Assembly (NCBI GenBank): GCA_015655615.1
Contig: JAATES010000298.1
Span: forward strand, 1 to 6,115
Reading direction: 5' to 3'
DNA length: 6,115 bases
Source of the DNA: Actinomycetales bacterium
Lineage (GTDB): Bacteria; Actinomycetota; Actinomycetes; Actinomycetales; Cellulomonadaceae
In this document: positions 1 to 5,595 of the stretch, piece by piece
How the letters are laid out: each line of letters starts with the position of its first letter
Numbering within the stretch: the first letter of the stretch is position 1
Notes under the pieces: generated by a model
The model's input: only the letters and a program-made list of their open reading frames with translations
Told to the model about the DNA's origin: nothing
Database searches by the model: none
Translations under genes and position numbers: made by a program

Positions 1-954
1 CGCACCACGGCCGACACCGCATCCTCGTCGGTCAAGGTCACGCTCAAGGCCGTGGGCGGCAAGGTGAGGGCGACCGTCACCGGTGGCAGCGCCTCGGGGC
101 TCACGATCACCGAGAGCAGTCTGCGCATGGAATGGTCGGGCACTGCGGCATATGGCGCCTCCGGCACCCAGGCCGTAGCGAAGCTGTCGGGAGCGAACGG
201 GACCTTCCGCCACGGGCAGCTCACGGCCACCGTCATCAAGGGCAAGCTGAACGTCGTCAACGAGCTCACCCTGACCGACTATCTCTACGGCATCGCGGAG
301 ATGCCGTCGAGCTGGGGGCGCAATGGCGGTGGGGCAGCCCTGGCGGCACAGGCGATCACGGCACGCAGTTATGCACTGGTGAGGATGAAGGTCTCCGCCA
401 GCAAGCCGGCCGGTCAGCGCAAGGCCGCCTGCAACTGCCATGTGGTGGACGACGTGCGCGATCAGAACTTCACCGGGTGGTCGAAGGAAGGCGAGAAGGT
501 CGGTGCCACCGACTACGGGGCGGCCTGGACCGCCGCCGTCGACTCCACCGTGACGGGGTCATCGGCCCAGGTGCTCACCCATCAAGGGGTCGTCATCGCC
601 ACGTACTACTACTCGTCCTCGGGCGGGGCCACAGCGAACAGTGAGGACGTCTGGAGCGCGACCGTGCCCTACCTGCGATCGGTCACGGACACGGCGAGCC
701 TCGAAGCCCCCGGGAACTCCCTGAAGAGCTGGACGTCGACAGTCTCCGCAGCCCGGCTGGCGAGCTTCTTCGGGCTGCCCGACCTCGCCCGCGTCGAGGT
801 CGTCGCGCGGTACAGCAGCGGACAGGTCAAGACGGTCCGTGGCACCTCCTCGACAGGCAAGACGGCGACCATCACCGCCAAGGCCGATGTGCTGCGCTTC
901 GCCCTGGGCTCGCTGCGGTCGGCCTGGCTGACCTCCCTGACGCCGAACTACTGA
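1..954 (+). CDS. SpoIID/LytB-domain protein, C-terminal part (5' end outside window)
   Basis: The frame is open from the first base, so the gene begins upstream; 317 residues and the TGA stop are visible. The SpoIID signature is clear: an LNVVNELTLTDYLYGIAEMP block (visible residues about 84-101), then AALAAQAITARSYAL (about 112-126), a DDVRDQNFTGW block (about 149-159), and YYYSSSGGATANSEDVW followed by PYLRSVTD. Glu100 in the AEMP motif aligns with the catalytic glutamate of SpoIID, a lytic transglycosylase that cleaves glycan strands stripped of stem peptides. The tail (KTATITAKADVLRFALGSLRS) matches the usual end of the domain. The signal peptide expected for such an exported protein would lie outside the window. 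Family members in non-sporulating actinobacteria are mostly uncharacterised, so a role in peptidoglycan remodelling is inferred. A Cys-Asn-Cys pair just before the DDVRDQ block is notable. The codon at 52 is an internal GTG, not a supported start. Confidence 0.88.
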   Translation, partial: RTTADTASSSVKVTLKAVGGKVRATVTGGSASGLTITESSLRMEWSGTAAYGASGTQAVAKLSGANGTFRHGQLTATVIKGKLNVVNELTLTDYLYGIAEMPSSWGRNGGGAALAAQAITARSYALVRMKVSASKPAGQRKAACNCHVVDDVRDQNFTGWSKEGEKVGATDYGAAWTAAVDSTVTGSSAQVLTHQGVVIATYYYSSSGGATANSEDVWSATVPYLRSVTDTASLEAPGNSLKSWTSTVSAARLASFFGLPDLARVEVVARYSSGQVKTVRGTSSTGKTATITAKADVLRFALGSLRSAWLTSLTPNY

Positions 955-963
955 GCCGCGCGG

Positions 964-969
964 TAGCCT
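964..969 (+). promoter_or_regulatory. Possible -10 box (TAGCCT) for a leaderless transcript
   Basis: TAGCCT fits the actinobacterial TANNNT pattern and ends exactly 7 bases before the GTG at 977. That is the spacing expected if transcription starts on the start codon itself. No convincing Shine-Dalgarno sequence precedes the GTG and no good -35 hexamer is visible. A leaderless start is therefore possible but unproven. The alternative is read-through from the SpoIID gene, which ends 22 bases upstream. Confidence 0.3.
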
Positions 970-976
970 GTGAAGT

Positions 977-2038
977 GTGCGTGTCTTCTCGTGTTCCCGG
1001 TGCGGAAGCCTCGTCAACTTCGAGGACGCCCGCTGCGTGACCTGCGGAGCGCCACTGGGCTACGTCCACGGAATCGACCGGATGCGAGCCCTGGGTCACG
1101 ACGGGCAGACCGAGTGGTCAGGCCGGTCCTGGCGCCGGTGCGTCAATGCCGGAGCGGGCTGTAACTGGCTGATCGACGACGCGGACACCGTCCAGGAATG
1201 CACCGCCTGCCGGCTCATCAGGCGACGGCCCGAGCCCGATGACGCCGTGGGCAGCGGGCAGTTGGCCCAGGCCATGTTCGCGGAGCGGCGGCTGCTCTTC
1301 CAGCTGGTCGAGCATGGACTCCCCCTCGTCTCGGCGGCCGACCAGCCCGGTGGGCTCGGCTTCGACCTGCTGTCCTCCAGCACCTCGGGTGAGCGCGTCG
1401 TGATCGGCCATTCCGGTGGGATCGTGACGATCGATCTCGACGAGGTCGGGGATGCCTACCGGGAGTCGCTCCGGGTCAAGCTCGGCGAGCTCTACCGGAC
1501 GATGCTGGGGCACTTCCGGCACGAGATCGGGCACTACTACTGGCAGGTGCTGGTCCATGACGGACCGCTGCTGGAGAAGTTCCGCGAGATCTTCGGCGAC
1601 GAGCGCGCGTCCTACCAGGACGCTCTGCAACGCCACTACTCCACCGGCACGCCGGAGGGGTGGCAGGAGTCCTTCATCTCCGAGTACGCCACGATGCATC
1701 CCTGGGAGGACTTCGCGGAGACCTGGGCCCACTACCTGCACATCACCGACACGCTGCAGACGGCGGCGTCCTTCGGCATGCGCCTCGGCGGTCTGGCCGG
1801 GGACAAGCTGGCCTCAGAGCTGCGCGGATCGCTGGCCACCGCGCCGAACCTGTCCATGACCGGCTATCACGAGCTGCCCTTCGAGCCGATCCTCGACACC
1901 TGGCACCCGCTCGCGATGGCGCTGAACCAGATCAACCGTTCCATGGGCGAGTCCGACCTCTACCCGTTCGTCATCCCCATTCCGGTACGGCGCAAGCTGG
2001 CGTTCGTGCACGAGCTCATCGGGGACAGCGCCCGGTAG
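977..2038 (+). CDS. Zinc-ribbon protein with putative zinc metallopeptidase domain
   Basis: A 353-residue protein of the 'putative zinc-binding metallopeptidase' family (zinc-ribbon plus Peptidase_Mx type). The N-terminus carries two CXXC pairs (Cys6/Cys9 and Cys20/Cys23), and a second cysteine group follows (Cys55, Cys62, Cys75, Cys78), enough for one or two structural zinc sites. The C-terminal domain has the HEXXH motif HEIGH (His182, Glu183, His186). Downstream, EDFAETWAHYLH (about 244-255) likely supplies a third zinc ligand or active-site residue. No signal peptide or membrane segment is seen, so it is probably cytoplasmic. An in-frame TGA at 971-973 leaves GTG 977 as the first possible start, and Cys6 lies so close that a later start would break the zinc ribbon. 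It follows the SpoIID gene by 22 bases on the same strand. The family's substrate is unknown to me and no specific function is claimed. Confidence 0.85.
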   Translation: MRVFSCSRCGSLVNFEDARCVTCGAPLGYVHGIDRMRALGHDGQTEWSGRSWRRCVNAGAGCNWLIDDADTVQECTACRLIRRRPEPDDAVGSGQLAQAMFAERRLLFQLVEHGLPLVSAADQPGGLGFDLLSSSTSGERVVIGHSGGIVTIDLDEVGDAYRESLRVKLGELYRTMLGHFRHEIGHYYWQVLVHDGPLLEKFREIFGDERASYQDALQRHYSTGTPEGWQESFISEYATMHPWEDFAETWAHYLHITDTLQTAASFGMRLGGLAGDKLASELRGSLATAPNLSMTGYHELPFEPILDTWHPLAMALNQINRSMGESDLYPFVIPIPVRRKLAFVHELIGDSAR

Positions 2039-2049
2039 TCGGCGCGACC

Positions 2050-2069
2050 CCGGCCGGTCATGCGGCCGG
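2050..2069. terminator. GC-rich hairpin between convergent genes
   Basis: CCGGCCG (2050-2056) and CGGCCGG (2063-2069) form a perfect 7-bp stem around a 6-base loop. It sits 11 bases after the metallopeptidase stop and about 30 bases beyond the stop of the convergent regulator gene. There is no T tract on either strand, as is common for high-G+C bacterial hairpins. A shared bidirectional terminator is the simplest reading. Confidence 0.4.
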
Positions 2070-2100
2070 CGACCACGCGGCCTCACGCGATCCTGCGGCG

Positions 2101-2571
2101 TCAGGGTGCCGAGCTGCCGGCCGCCTGCATGTGCTCGAACACCAGGCTGGTCTCCGTATGTGCGACCTCGCGGTGAGCGCTGAGCTGATCGACCACGAAG
2201 GCCCGCAACGCCGCGGTGTCCGAGACCGCTACGTGCACGAGGAAGTCCTGCGGTCCGGCCAGGAAGAAGATGTCCAGCACCTCGACGCATGCCGCCAGCC
2301 GTTGTGCGGTCTGCTGCAGTTGCGCGCGGGCACCGGCATGCACCCGCACCGCGATCATCGCCTGCAGGCCCCGGCCCACGGCGGCCGGGTCGATCTCCGC
2401 CCGCAGGCTGCGAATCACTCCCGACTCGCGCAGGGCCCGCAACCGGGTGTGCGCCGTGGACGGCGCAATGCCGACCTTCTCGGCCAGCGACGCATTGGAG
2501 ATGCGGGCGTCCACGGCGATCAGCCGCAGGATGGCCCGGTCGACGTCGTCCAGCGGGCGAAGATTCTTCAT
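2101..2571 (-). CDS. aldR: Lrp/AsnC-family regulator, AldR type
   Basis: A 156-residue protein of normal Lrp/AsnC length. An N-terminal winged helix-turn-helix (residues about 8-60) has the family pattern DDVDRAILRLIAVDARISNA, then LAEKVGIAPSTAHTRLRAL and GVIRS. It is followed by a RAM/AsnC ligand-binding domain (about 68-150) with the G-x-x-D/F turn in LAGPQDFLVHV (Gly106, Asp109) and the closing TETSLVFEH strand. ATG 2571 is chosen because GAGGAGGT lies 4 bases upstream; an in-frame TTG at 2595 would add 8 residues but lacks such a site. The gene is divergent from ald. In mycobacteria the AsnC protein AldR (Rv2779c in M. tuberculosis) has the same arrangement and has been reported to control ald in response to alanine. 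By analogy this protein probably binds the shared intergenic region and senses L-alanine or a related amino acid. The family is certain; the ortholog name rests on context. Confidence 0.88.
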   Translation of the reverse strand: MKNLRPLDDVDRAILRLIAVDARISNASLAEKVGIAPSTAHTRLRALRESGVIRSLRAEIDPAAVGRGLQAMIAVRVHAGARAQLQQTAQRLAACVEVLDIFFLAGPQDFLVHVAVSDTAALRAFVVDQLSAHREVAHTETSLVFEHMQAAGSSAP

Positions 2572-2575
2572 CGGC

Positions 2576-2583
2576 ACCTCCTC
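2576..2583 (-). promoter_or_regulatory. Strong ribosome binding site of the AldR-type gene
   Basis: Read on the minus strand this is GAGGAGGT, a near-complete match to the anti-Shine-Dalgarno sequence, 4 bases before ATG 2571. It decides the start against the in-frame upstream TTG at 2595. Confidence 0.75.
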
Positions 2584-2598
2584 GGTCTCGAACAAGAT

Positions 2599-2609
2599 CG
2601 AATGATTCG
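2599..2609. promoter_or_regulatory. Palindrome 1 (CGAATGATTCG), candidate AldR operator
   Basis: A perfect 11-base palindrome with CGAAT and ATTCG arms around a central G. It lies 28-38 bases upstream of the regulator's start, in its presumed 5' leader. It shares the CGAA...TTCG arms with a second palindrome whose centre is 32 bp away (2604 versus 2636), close to three helical turns. Lrp/AsnC proteins often bind several phased sites. Assignment to AldR is inference. Confidence 0.4.
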
Positions 2610-2624
2610 TCCAACTTCTCAGAG

Positions 2625-2630
2625 ATTATC
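2625..2630 (-). promoter_or_regulatory. Possible -10 box of the AldR-type gene
   Basis: On the minus strand this reads GATAAT, five of six matches to TATAAT, followed by CTCT. It would start transcription near 2618, giving a leader of about 47 bases that includes palindrome 1. Palindrome 2 abuts it on the upstream side and shares base 2630, which would allow autoregulation. No good -35 hexamer is seen at the usual spacing. Confidence 0.35.
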
Positions 2631-2642
2631 GAAGCATATTCG
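2630..2642. promoter_or_regulatory. Palindrome 2 (CGAAGCATATTCG), candidate AldR operator
   Basis: CGAA (2630-2633) and TTCG (2639-2642) are perfect inverted arms around five bases. The site overlaps the edge of the candidate -10 box of the regulator and lies about 71-83 bases upstream of the ald start. That position could serve activation of ald and autoregulation of the regulator at once. The spacer differs from palindrome 1 (five bases versus three), so the shared consensus is modest. Confidence 0.4.
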
Positions 2643-2700
2643 GAGTAAATACCCTGGAAACACACTACCTTCATTGTTGAGGGGTCGTGCTCACCCCGTC

Positions 2701-2706
2701 AAAGGA
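2701..2706 (+). promoter_or_regulatory. Ribosome binding site of ald
   Basis: AAAGGA lies 6 bases before ATG 2713, a standard spacing. The frame continues open far upstream without a comparable site, so this fixes the start. Confidence 0.65.
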
Positions 2707-2712
2707 ACCCCC

Positions 2713-3828
2713 ATGCAGATCGGCATCCCCTCAGAGATCAAGAACACCGAGCACCGGGTCGCTGTCACCCCGGCCGGTGTCCACCACCTTTCGGCACGCG
2801 GCCACCGGGTCCGTGTCCAGTCCGGTGCCGGAGTCGGCTCCGGCATCACGGACGACCAGTACCGTGCGGCGGGTGCCGTCATCGAGGCAGAAGCGGCAGC
2901 CGTCTGGGACGGGTCCGACCTGGTCTGCAAGGTCAAGGAGCCGATCGCAGCAGAGTACGGATTCCTGCGCGAGGACCTGGTCCTGTTCACCTACCTGCAC
3001 CTCGCCGCCGACAAGCCCCAGACGGATGCGCTGCTCTCCTCCGGCACCACCGCCATCGCCTACGAGACCGTGCAGACCGACTCCGGTGCGCTGCCCCTGC
3101 TGGTGCCGATGAGCGAGGTCGCCGGACGCCTCGCACCGCTGGCAGGAGCCAACGCGCTGCTCAAGAACCACGGGGGCAATGGAACCCTGCTCCCCGGGGT
3201 GCCGGGTGTGGCTCCCGCCAAGGTCGTGGTGATCGGCGGTGGCACGGCGGGGCTCCATGCCGTGCAGGTGGCGGTGGGGATGCACGCCGAGGTCAGCGTC
3301 CTCGACCTCTCCCTGACCCGCCTGGCCGCGCTCGACGCCCAGTTCGACGGCCGGGTCCGCACTCTCGCCTCCAGTGCCTATGCCATCGAAGAGGCGGTCC
3401 TCGAGGCCGATCTGGTCATCGGTGCGGTGCTGATCCCGGGCGCCCGGGCGCCCCACCTGGTGACCAATGAACTCGTGGCACGGGCCAAACCCGGTTCCGT
3501 CTTCGTCGACATCGCCGTGGACCAGGGCGGCTGCTTCGAAGACACGCAGGCCACCACCCATGAGGAGCCCACCTACCCCGTGCACCGCTCGGTGTTCTAT
3601 GCCGTGGCGAACATGCCGGGCGCGGTCCCCGTGACGTCGACCCGTGCGCTGACCAACGCCACGCTGCCCTACCTCACAGCATTGGCCGATCAGGGCTGGC
3701 AGGGGGCGCTACGAGCCGATGCCGGACTCGCCCGCGGTCTGAGCACGGCGTCCGGTGCCCTCCTCAGCGAACCCGTCGCACAGGCATGGGGCTACGACGC
3801 CGTGTCGGTCGCAGACGTCCTCGCCTGA
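2713..3828 (+). CDS. ald: Alanine dehydrogenase
   Basis: A 371-residue protein, the usual length for NAD-dependent L-alanine dehydrogenase (EC 1.4.1.1), which interconverts L-alanine with pyruvate plus ammonium using NAD. The N-terminus IGIPSEIKNTEHRVAVTP carries the pyruvate-binding Arg15. Lys75 (KVKEP) and His96 (TYLHLA) are the conserved active-site residues, and Asp270 in VDIAVDQGG is the catalytic aspartate. The nucleotide-binding fold is shown by VVVIGGGTAG (about 171-180) with Asp198 at the end of the second strand. Closing motifs FYAVANMPGAVPVTST and LTNATLPY are also intact. No key residue is missing, so the enzyme should be active in the cytoplasm. The G-L-L/M-G-GVPGV loop of relatives reads TLLPGVPGV here, a minor change. 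It is divergent from an AldR-type regulator and probably regulated by it. A likely role is alanine catabolism, or NAD recycling when respiration is limited. Confidence 0.97.
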   Translation: MQIGIPSEIKNTEHRVAVTPAGVHHLSARGHRVRVQSGAGVGSGITDDQYRAAGAVIEAEAAAVWDGSDLVCKVKEPIAAEYGFLREDLVLFTYLHLAADKPQTDALLSSGTTAIAYETVQTDSGALPLLVPMSEVAGRLAPLAGANALLKNHGGNGTLLPGVPGVAPAKVVVIGGGTAGLHAVQVAVGMHAEVSVLDLSLTRLAALDAQFDGRVRTLASSAYAIEEAVLEADLVIGAVLIPGARAPHLVTNELVARAKPGSVFVDIAVDQGGCFEDTQATTHEEPTYPVHRSVFYAVANMPGAVPVTSTRALTNATLPYLTALADQGWQGALRADAGLARGLSTASGALLSEPVAQAWGYDAVSVADVLA

Positions 3829-3865
3829 GTTCCGATCGCTCAGCCCGCCACCTGGTCACTGCGAC

Positions 3866-3906
3866 GTCCGCCGGCGCCCCCGCTACGGCCCGGTGCACCG
3901 GCGGAC
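3866..3906. terminator. Long inverted repeat between ald and convergent nucleotidyltransferase gene
   Basis: GTCCGCCGG (3866-3874) and CCGGCGGAC (3898-3906) are perfect 9-base inverted arms around a 23-base GC-rich loop. The repeat begins 37 bases after the ald stop and ends 6 bases before the stop of the convergent minus-strand gene. It can fold on both transcripts, so a bidirectional terminator is likely. There is no T tract and the loop is long for an intrinsic terminator. Confidence 0.5.
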
Positions 3907-3912
3907 TGGGCG

Positions 3913-4608
3913 TCAGGCCTGCGGGACGTGCTCGTTCGCCCGCTCCAGGTCCTCAGCGAAGTCGACCTCGACGGCATAGAGGTCCGAGATGTCCACGGGC
4001 AGCACCTGGATGCCGTCCTGCGCGATGGCGAGCTCGATGCCGCCTTCGAAGTATTCCTGATCGTCGACCTCGGCCAGGCGGGCGATCAGTGCCTGCTTGT
4101 CCTTGCCCGCGATGAAGTTGATGCCCACGGCCTCGCCCAGCGCATCGCGCACCTGCTTGGACAGCTCCTTGATGAAGCCCTCGCCATCGACGGTGTACTT
4201 GACCTCTTCCTCGGCCACCGTCGCAGTGTTCACGGCCACGACGGACTGGTCGGCCTCGATATAGGGCTTCAGCCGGTCCAGGATGCGGTGATCGAACACG
4301 ACGTCGCCGTTCATCCACAGCACACCTCCCGGGCCGGAAGCGCTCAGCACGCGCCACAGCGACTTGGAGGTGTTGGTCCGGTCGAATTCCTCGTTGTACA
4401 CGAACACGGCCCGCGGATGCGCTTCGAGGATCATCTCCAGCTTGAAGCCCACCACCACGTAGACCTGGGCCTGGTCGAACTCGGCGGCGATGTTCGCGAA
4501 CTGCTGCGACATGATGGTGCGTCCGTCACGCAGGGGCGTCAGCGACTTCGGGAACGGCTGTCCCAGCCGGGTTCCCATACCTGCGGCCAGAATTGCTACT
4601 TGCACCAT
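3913..4608 (-). CDS. LicC-like nucleotidyltransferase (NTP transferase family)
   Basis: A 231-residue single-domain nucleotidyltransferase with a GT-A-like fold. The NTP-binding signature LAAGMGTRLGQPFPKSLTPL spans residues 7-26 (Lys21 likely contacts the phosphates). MNGDVVFD (Asp102) and AVEVDFAEDL (Asp216) fit the two metal-binding aspartates of the family. The VYNEEFDRTNTSKSLWRVL block (about 70-88) resembles the N-x-Y-S-L region of LicC-type CTP:phosphocholine cytidylyltransferases more than that of glucose-1-phosphate uridylyl/thymidylyltransferases. There is no acyltransferase tail of GlmU type and no kinase or mutase fusion. ATG 4608 is preferred: GAGGT lies 5 bases upstream and the signature starts at once. 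The frame stays open to 4692, but that extension is arginine/glycine-rich and not family-like. It lies downstream of, and on the same strand as, a polymer exporter, so it probably activates a sugar, polyol or aminoalcohol phosphate for a cell-surface polymer. The actual substrate is not readable from the sequence. Confidence 0.82.
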   Translation of the reverse strand: MVQVAILAAGMGTRLGQPFPKSLTPLRDGRTIMSQQFANIAAEFDQAQVYVVVGFKLEMILEAHPRAVFVYNEEFDRTNTSKSLWRVLSASGPGGVLWMNGDVVFDHRILDRLKPYIEADQSVVAVNTATVAEEEVKYTVDGEGFIKELSKQVRDALGEAVGINFIAGKDKQALIARLAEVDDQEYFEGGIELAIAQDGIQVLPVDISDLYAVEVDFAEDLERANEHVPQA

Positions 4609-4613
4609 GTCAG

Positions 4614-4618
4614 ACCTC
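4614..4618 (-). promoter_or_regulatory. Ribosome binding site of the nucleotidyltransferase gene
   Basis: On the minus strand this is GAGGT (within GTGAGGT), 5 bases before ATG 4608. It supports that start over the upstream extension of the same frame. Confidence 0.6.
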
Positions 4619-4655
4619 ACTCTGCGTTGACGGCCGGGCCCCACGGCCCAGCACC

Positions 4656-4670
4656 TTCCTCGACGAGGAA
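4656..4670. promoter_or_regulatory. Perfect 15-base palindrome, candidate operator
   Basis: TTCCTCGACGAGGAA has 7-base arms (4656-4662 and 4664-4670) around a single central base. It sits 48-62 bases upstream of the nucleotidyltransferase start, outside any credible gene. It shares base 4670 with a minus-strand TAGAGT box, so it would straddle the predicted transcription start near 4663. With a one-base centre it cannot form a normal RNA hairpin at full length, which favours a dimeric DNA-binding protein's site. No regulator in this window is an obvious partner. Confidence 0.45.
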
Positions 4671-4675
4671 CTCTA
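4670..4675 (-). promoter_or_regulatory. Possible -10 box (TAGAGT) for the nucleotidyltransferase gene
   Basis: On the minus strand TAGAGT matches the TANNNT pattern and directly precedes the 15-base palindrome. It would give a leader of about 55 bases. No -35 hexamer is recognisable at 16-18 bases upstream, so the call is weak and rests mainly on the neighbouring palindrome and hairpins. Confidence 0.25.
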
Positions 4676-4711
4676 CCGGACCACCCTGCCACGCCGCCGG
4701 GCCGGCCGTGC

Positions 4712-4738
4712 GGCTCCTCCGGAGCCCCTGCCGGGCAG
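4712..4738 (-). terminator. Tandem hairpins after the ABC ATPase gene
   Basis: GGCTCC (4712-4717) and GGAGCC (4721-4726) form a 6-bp stem with a 3-base loop. Next to it CTGC (4728-4731) and GCAG (4735-4738) form a second short stem. On the minus strand they begin 8 bases after the ATPase stop. No U tract follows. They could terminate or attenuate the exporter transcript ahead of the nucleotidyltransferase gene, or protect its 3' end. Confidence 0.4.
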
Positions 4739-4746
4739 CGTGTCGC

Positions 4747-5595
4747 TCAGCGGCGCTTCACCGTGCGGCGGGAGAACTCCCGGTAGGCATCCGCCACCTC
4801 ATCGACCGGGCCGTCCATCCGTACCTTGCCCTTGTCGAGCCAGATCGCCCGCGAGCACATGGCCCGCACCGTGGCCAGCGAGTGGCTGACCAGGAAGATC
4901 GTGCCGGCCTGCTCCCGGATCTCGTTGATCCTGATCTGGCTCTTCTGCCGGAATGCCGCATCTCCGGTGGCCAGCGCCTCGTCGATCATCAAGATCTCCG
5001 GGGTGACGGCGGTGGAGATCGCGAAGCGCAGCCGGGCCGCCATGCCCGAGGAGTACGTCTTCATCGGCAGGTAGACGAAGTCGCCGATCTCGGCGAAGGC
5101 CACGATGTCATCGAATCGCTCATGGACCTCGTCGACCGTCAATCCCAGCGCCAGTCCGCCGATCATGATGTTGCGCTCGCCCGTCATGTCCTTCATCAGA
5201 GCGGCGTTGACGCCCAGCAGGGAGGGCTTTCCCGAGACGTACACCGACCCTCGCTCCGCGGGCAGCAGCCCCGCCAGCGCTCGCAGCATCGTCGACTTCC
5301 CCGACCCGTTGGATCCCAGGATCCCGACCGACTCGCCATGGCGCACCATGAAGGAGACCCCCCGGATGGCCTTGACCTCGGCCACGCCGGCACCCGAGTG
5401 CTTCGCCCCCCTGCGCAGCAGTCGTTTCAGCCTGGTGTCGCCGGCCTGCGGCTTCACCCGCTTCCCGGTCGAGCCGATCACATGGTAGGTGACATGCAGG
5501 TCCTCGACGATGACCGAGGGGTCCCCGATCTCCCGGTTGATCTGCCTGAACAGCAGATCATCGGAGTCGATCTCGAAATCAACCTCTTCACTCAC
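4747..5595 (-). CDS. Polysaccharide/teichoic-acid ABC exporter ATPase (TagH/Wzt type)
   Basis: A 282-residue ABC ATPase. From GTG 5595: Walker A GSNGSGKST at residues 94-102 (Lys100), signature YSSGMAARL at 181-189, Walker B ILMIDEALATGD with Asp205 and catalytic Glu206, and switch His238 in VSHS. The long N-terminal extension before Walker A, the TYSSGM signature and the DEALATGD...F..K/Q block are typical of TagH/RfbE/Wzt ATPases, which power export of lipid-linked teichoic acid, O-antigen or galactan. The protein ends soon after the switch region (RRTVKRR) and lacks the C-terminal carbohydrate-binding domain of O9a-type Wzt. GTG 5595 is chosen because GAGGT lies 6 bases upstream; an in-frame GTG at 5616 is an alternative adding 7 residues. 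The start overlaps the permease stop by 8 bases (GTGAGTGA), implying translational coupling. The polymer exported is unknown. Confidence 0.92.
   Translation of the reverse strand: MSEEVDFEIDSDDLLFRQINREIGDPSVIVEDLHVTYHVIGSTGKRVKPQAGDTRLKRLLRRGAKHSGAGVAEVKAIRGVSFMVRHGESVGILGSNGSGKSTMLRALAGLLPAERGSVYVSGKPSLLGVNAALMKDMTGERNIMIGGLALGLTVDEVHERFDDIVAFAEIGDFVYLPMKTYSSGMAARLRFAISTAVTPEILMIDEALATGDAAFRQKSQIRINEIREQAGTIFLVSHSLATVRAMCSRAIWLDKGKVRMDGPVDEVADAYREFSRRTVKRR

Larger units (their letters stand above)
2572..2712. promoter_or_regulatory. Divergent aldR-ald control region
   Basis: This 141-base region between two divergent starts must hold both promoters. Its central part (about 2591-2680) is visibly richer in A+T than the rest of the window, including AGAGATTATCGAAGCATATT at 2621-2640. 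Two CGAA...TTCG palindromes lie in it. For ald, TACCTT (2666-2671) and TACCCT (2650-2655) are possible -10 boxes, with no convincing -35 for either. The weak -35 elements would suit a promoter that needs an activator. For the regulator, GATAAT on the minus strand is the best -10 candidate. Confidence 0.6.

Noticed and set aside
1814..2674. 286-codon minus-strand frame overlapping the Lrp/AsnC gene
   Set aside because: It is a shadow in another frame of the regulator and metallopeptidase genes, without domain features.
1660..2712. Upstream extension of the ald frame covering the regulator gene
   Set aside because: The frame merely lacks stops; the family length of 371 residues, the RBS at 2701-2706 and the conserved N-terminus IGIPSEIK place the start at 2713.
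2731..3585. 284-codon minus-strand frame inside ald
   Set aside because: It is wholly antisense to an intact ald gene and its composition (Gly, His, Asp and Val rich) is typical of the antisense frame of a GC-rich gene.
4609..4692. N-terminal extension of the nucleotidyltransferase by 28 residues
   Set aside because: The added residues are Arg/Gly-rich, lack family similarity, and the ATG at 4608 has its own GAGGT site and begins right at the NTP-binding strand.
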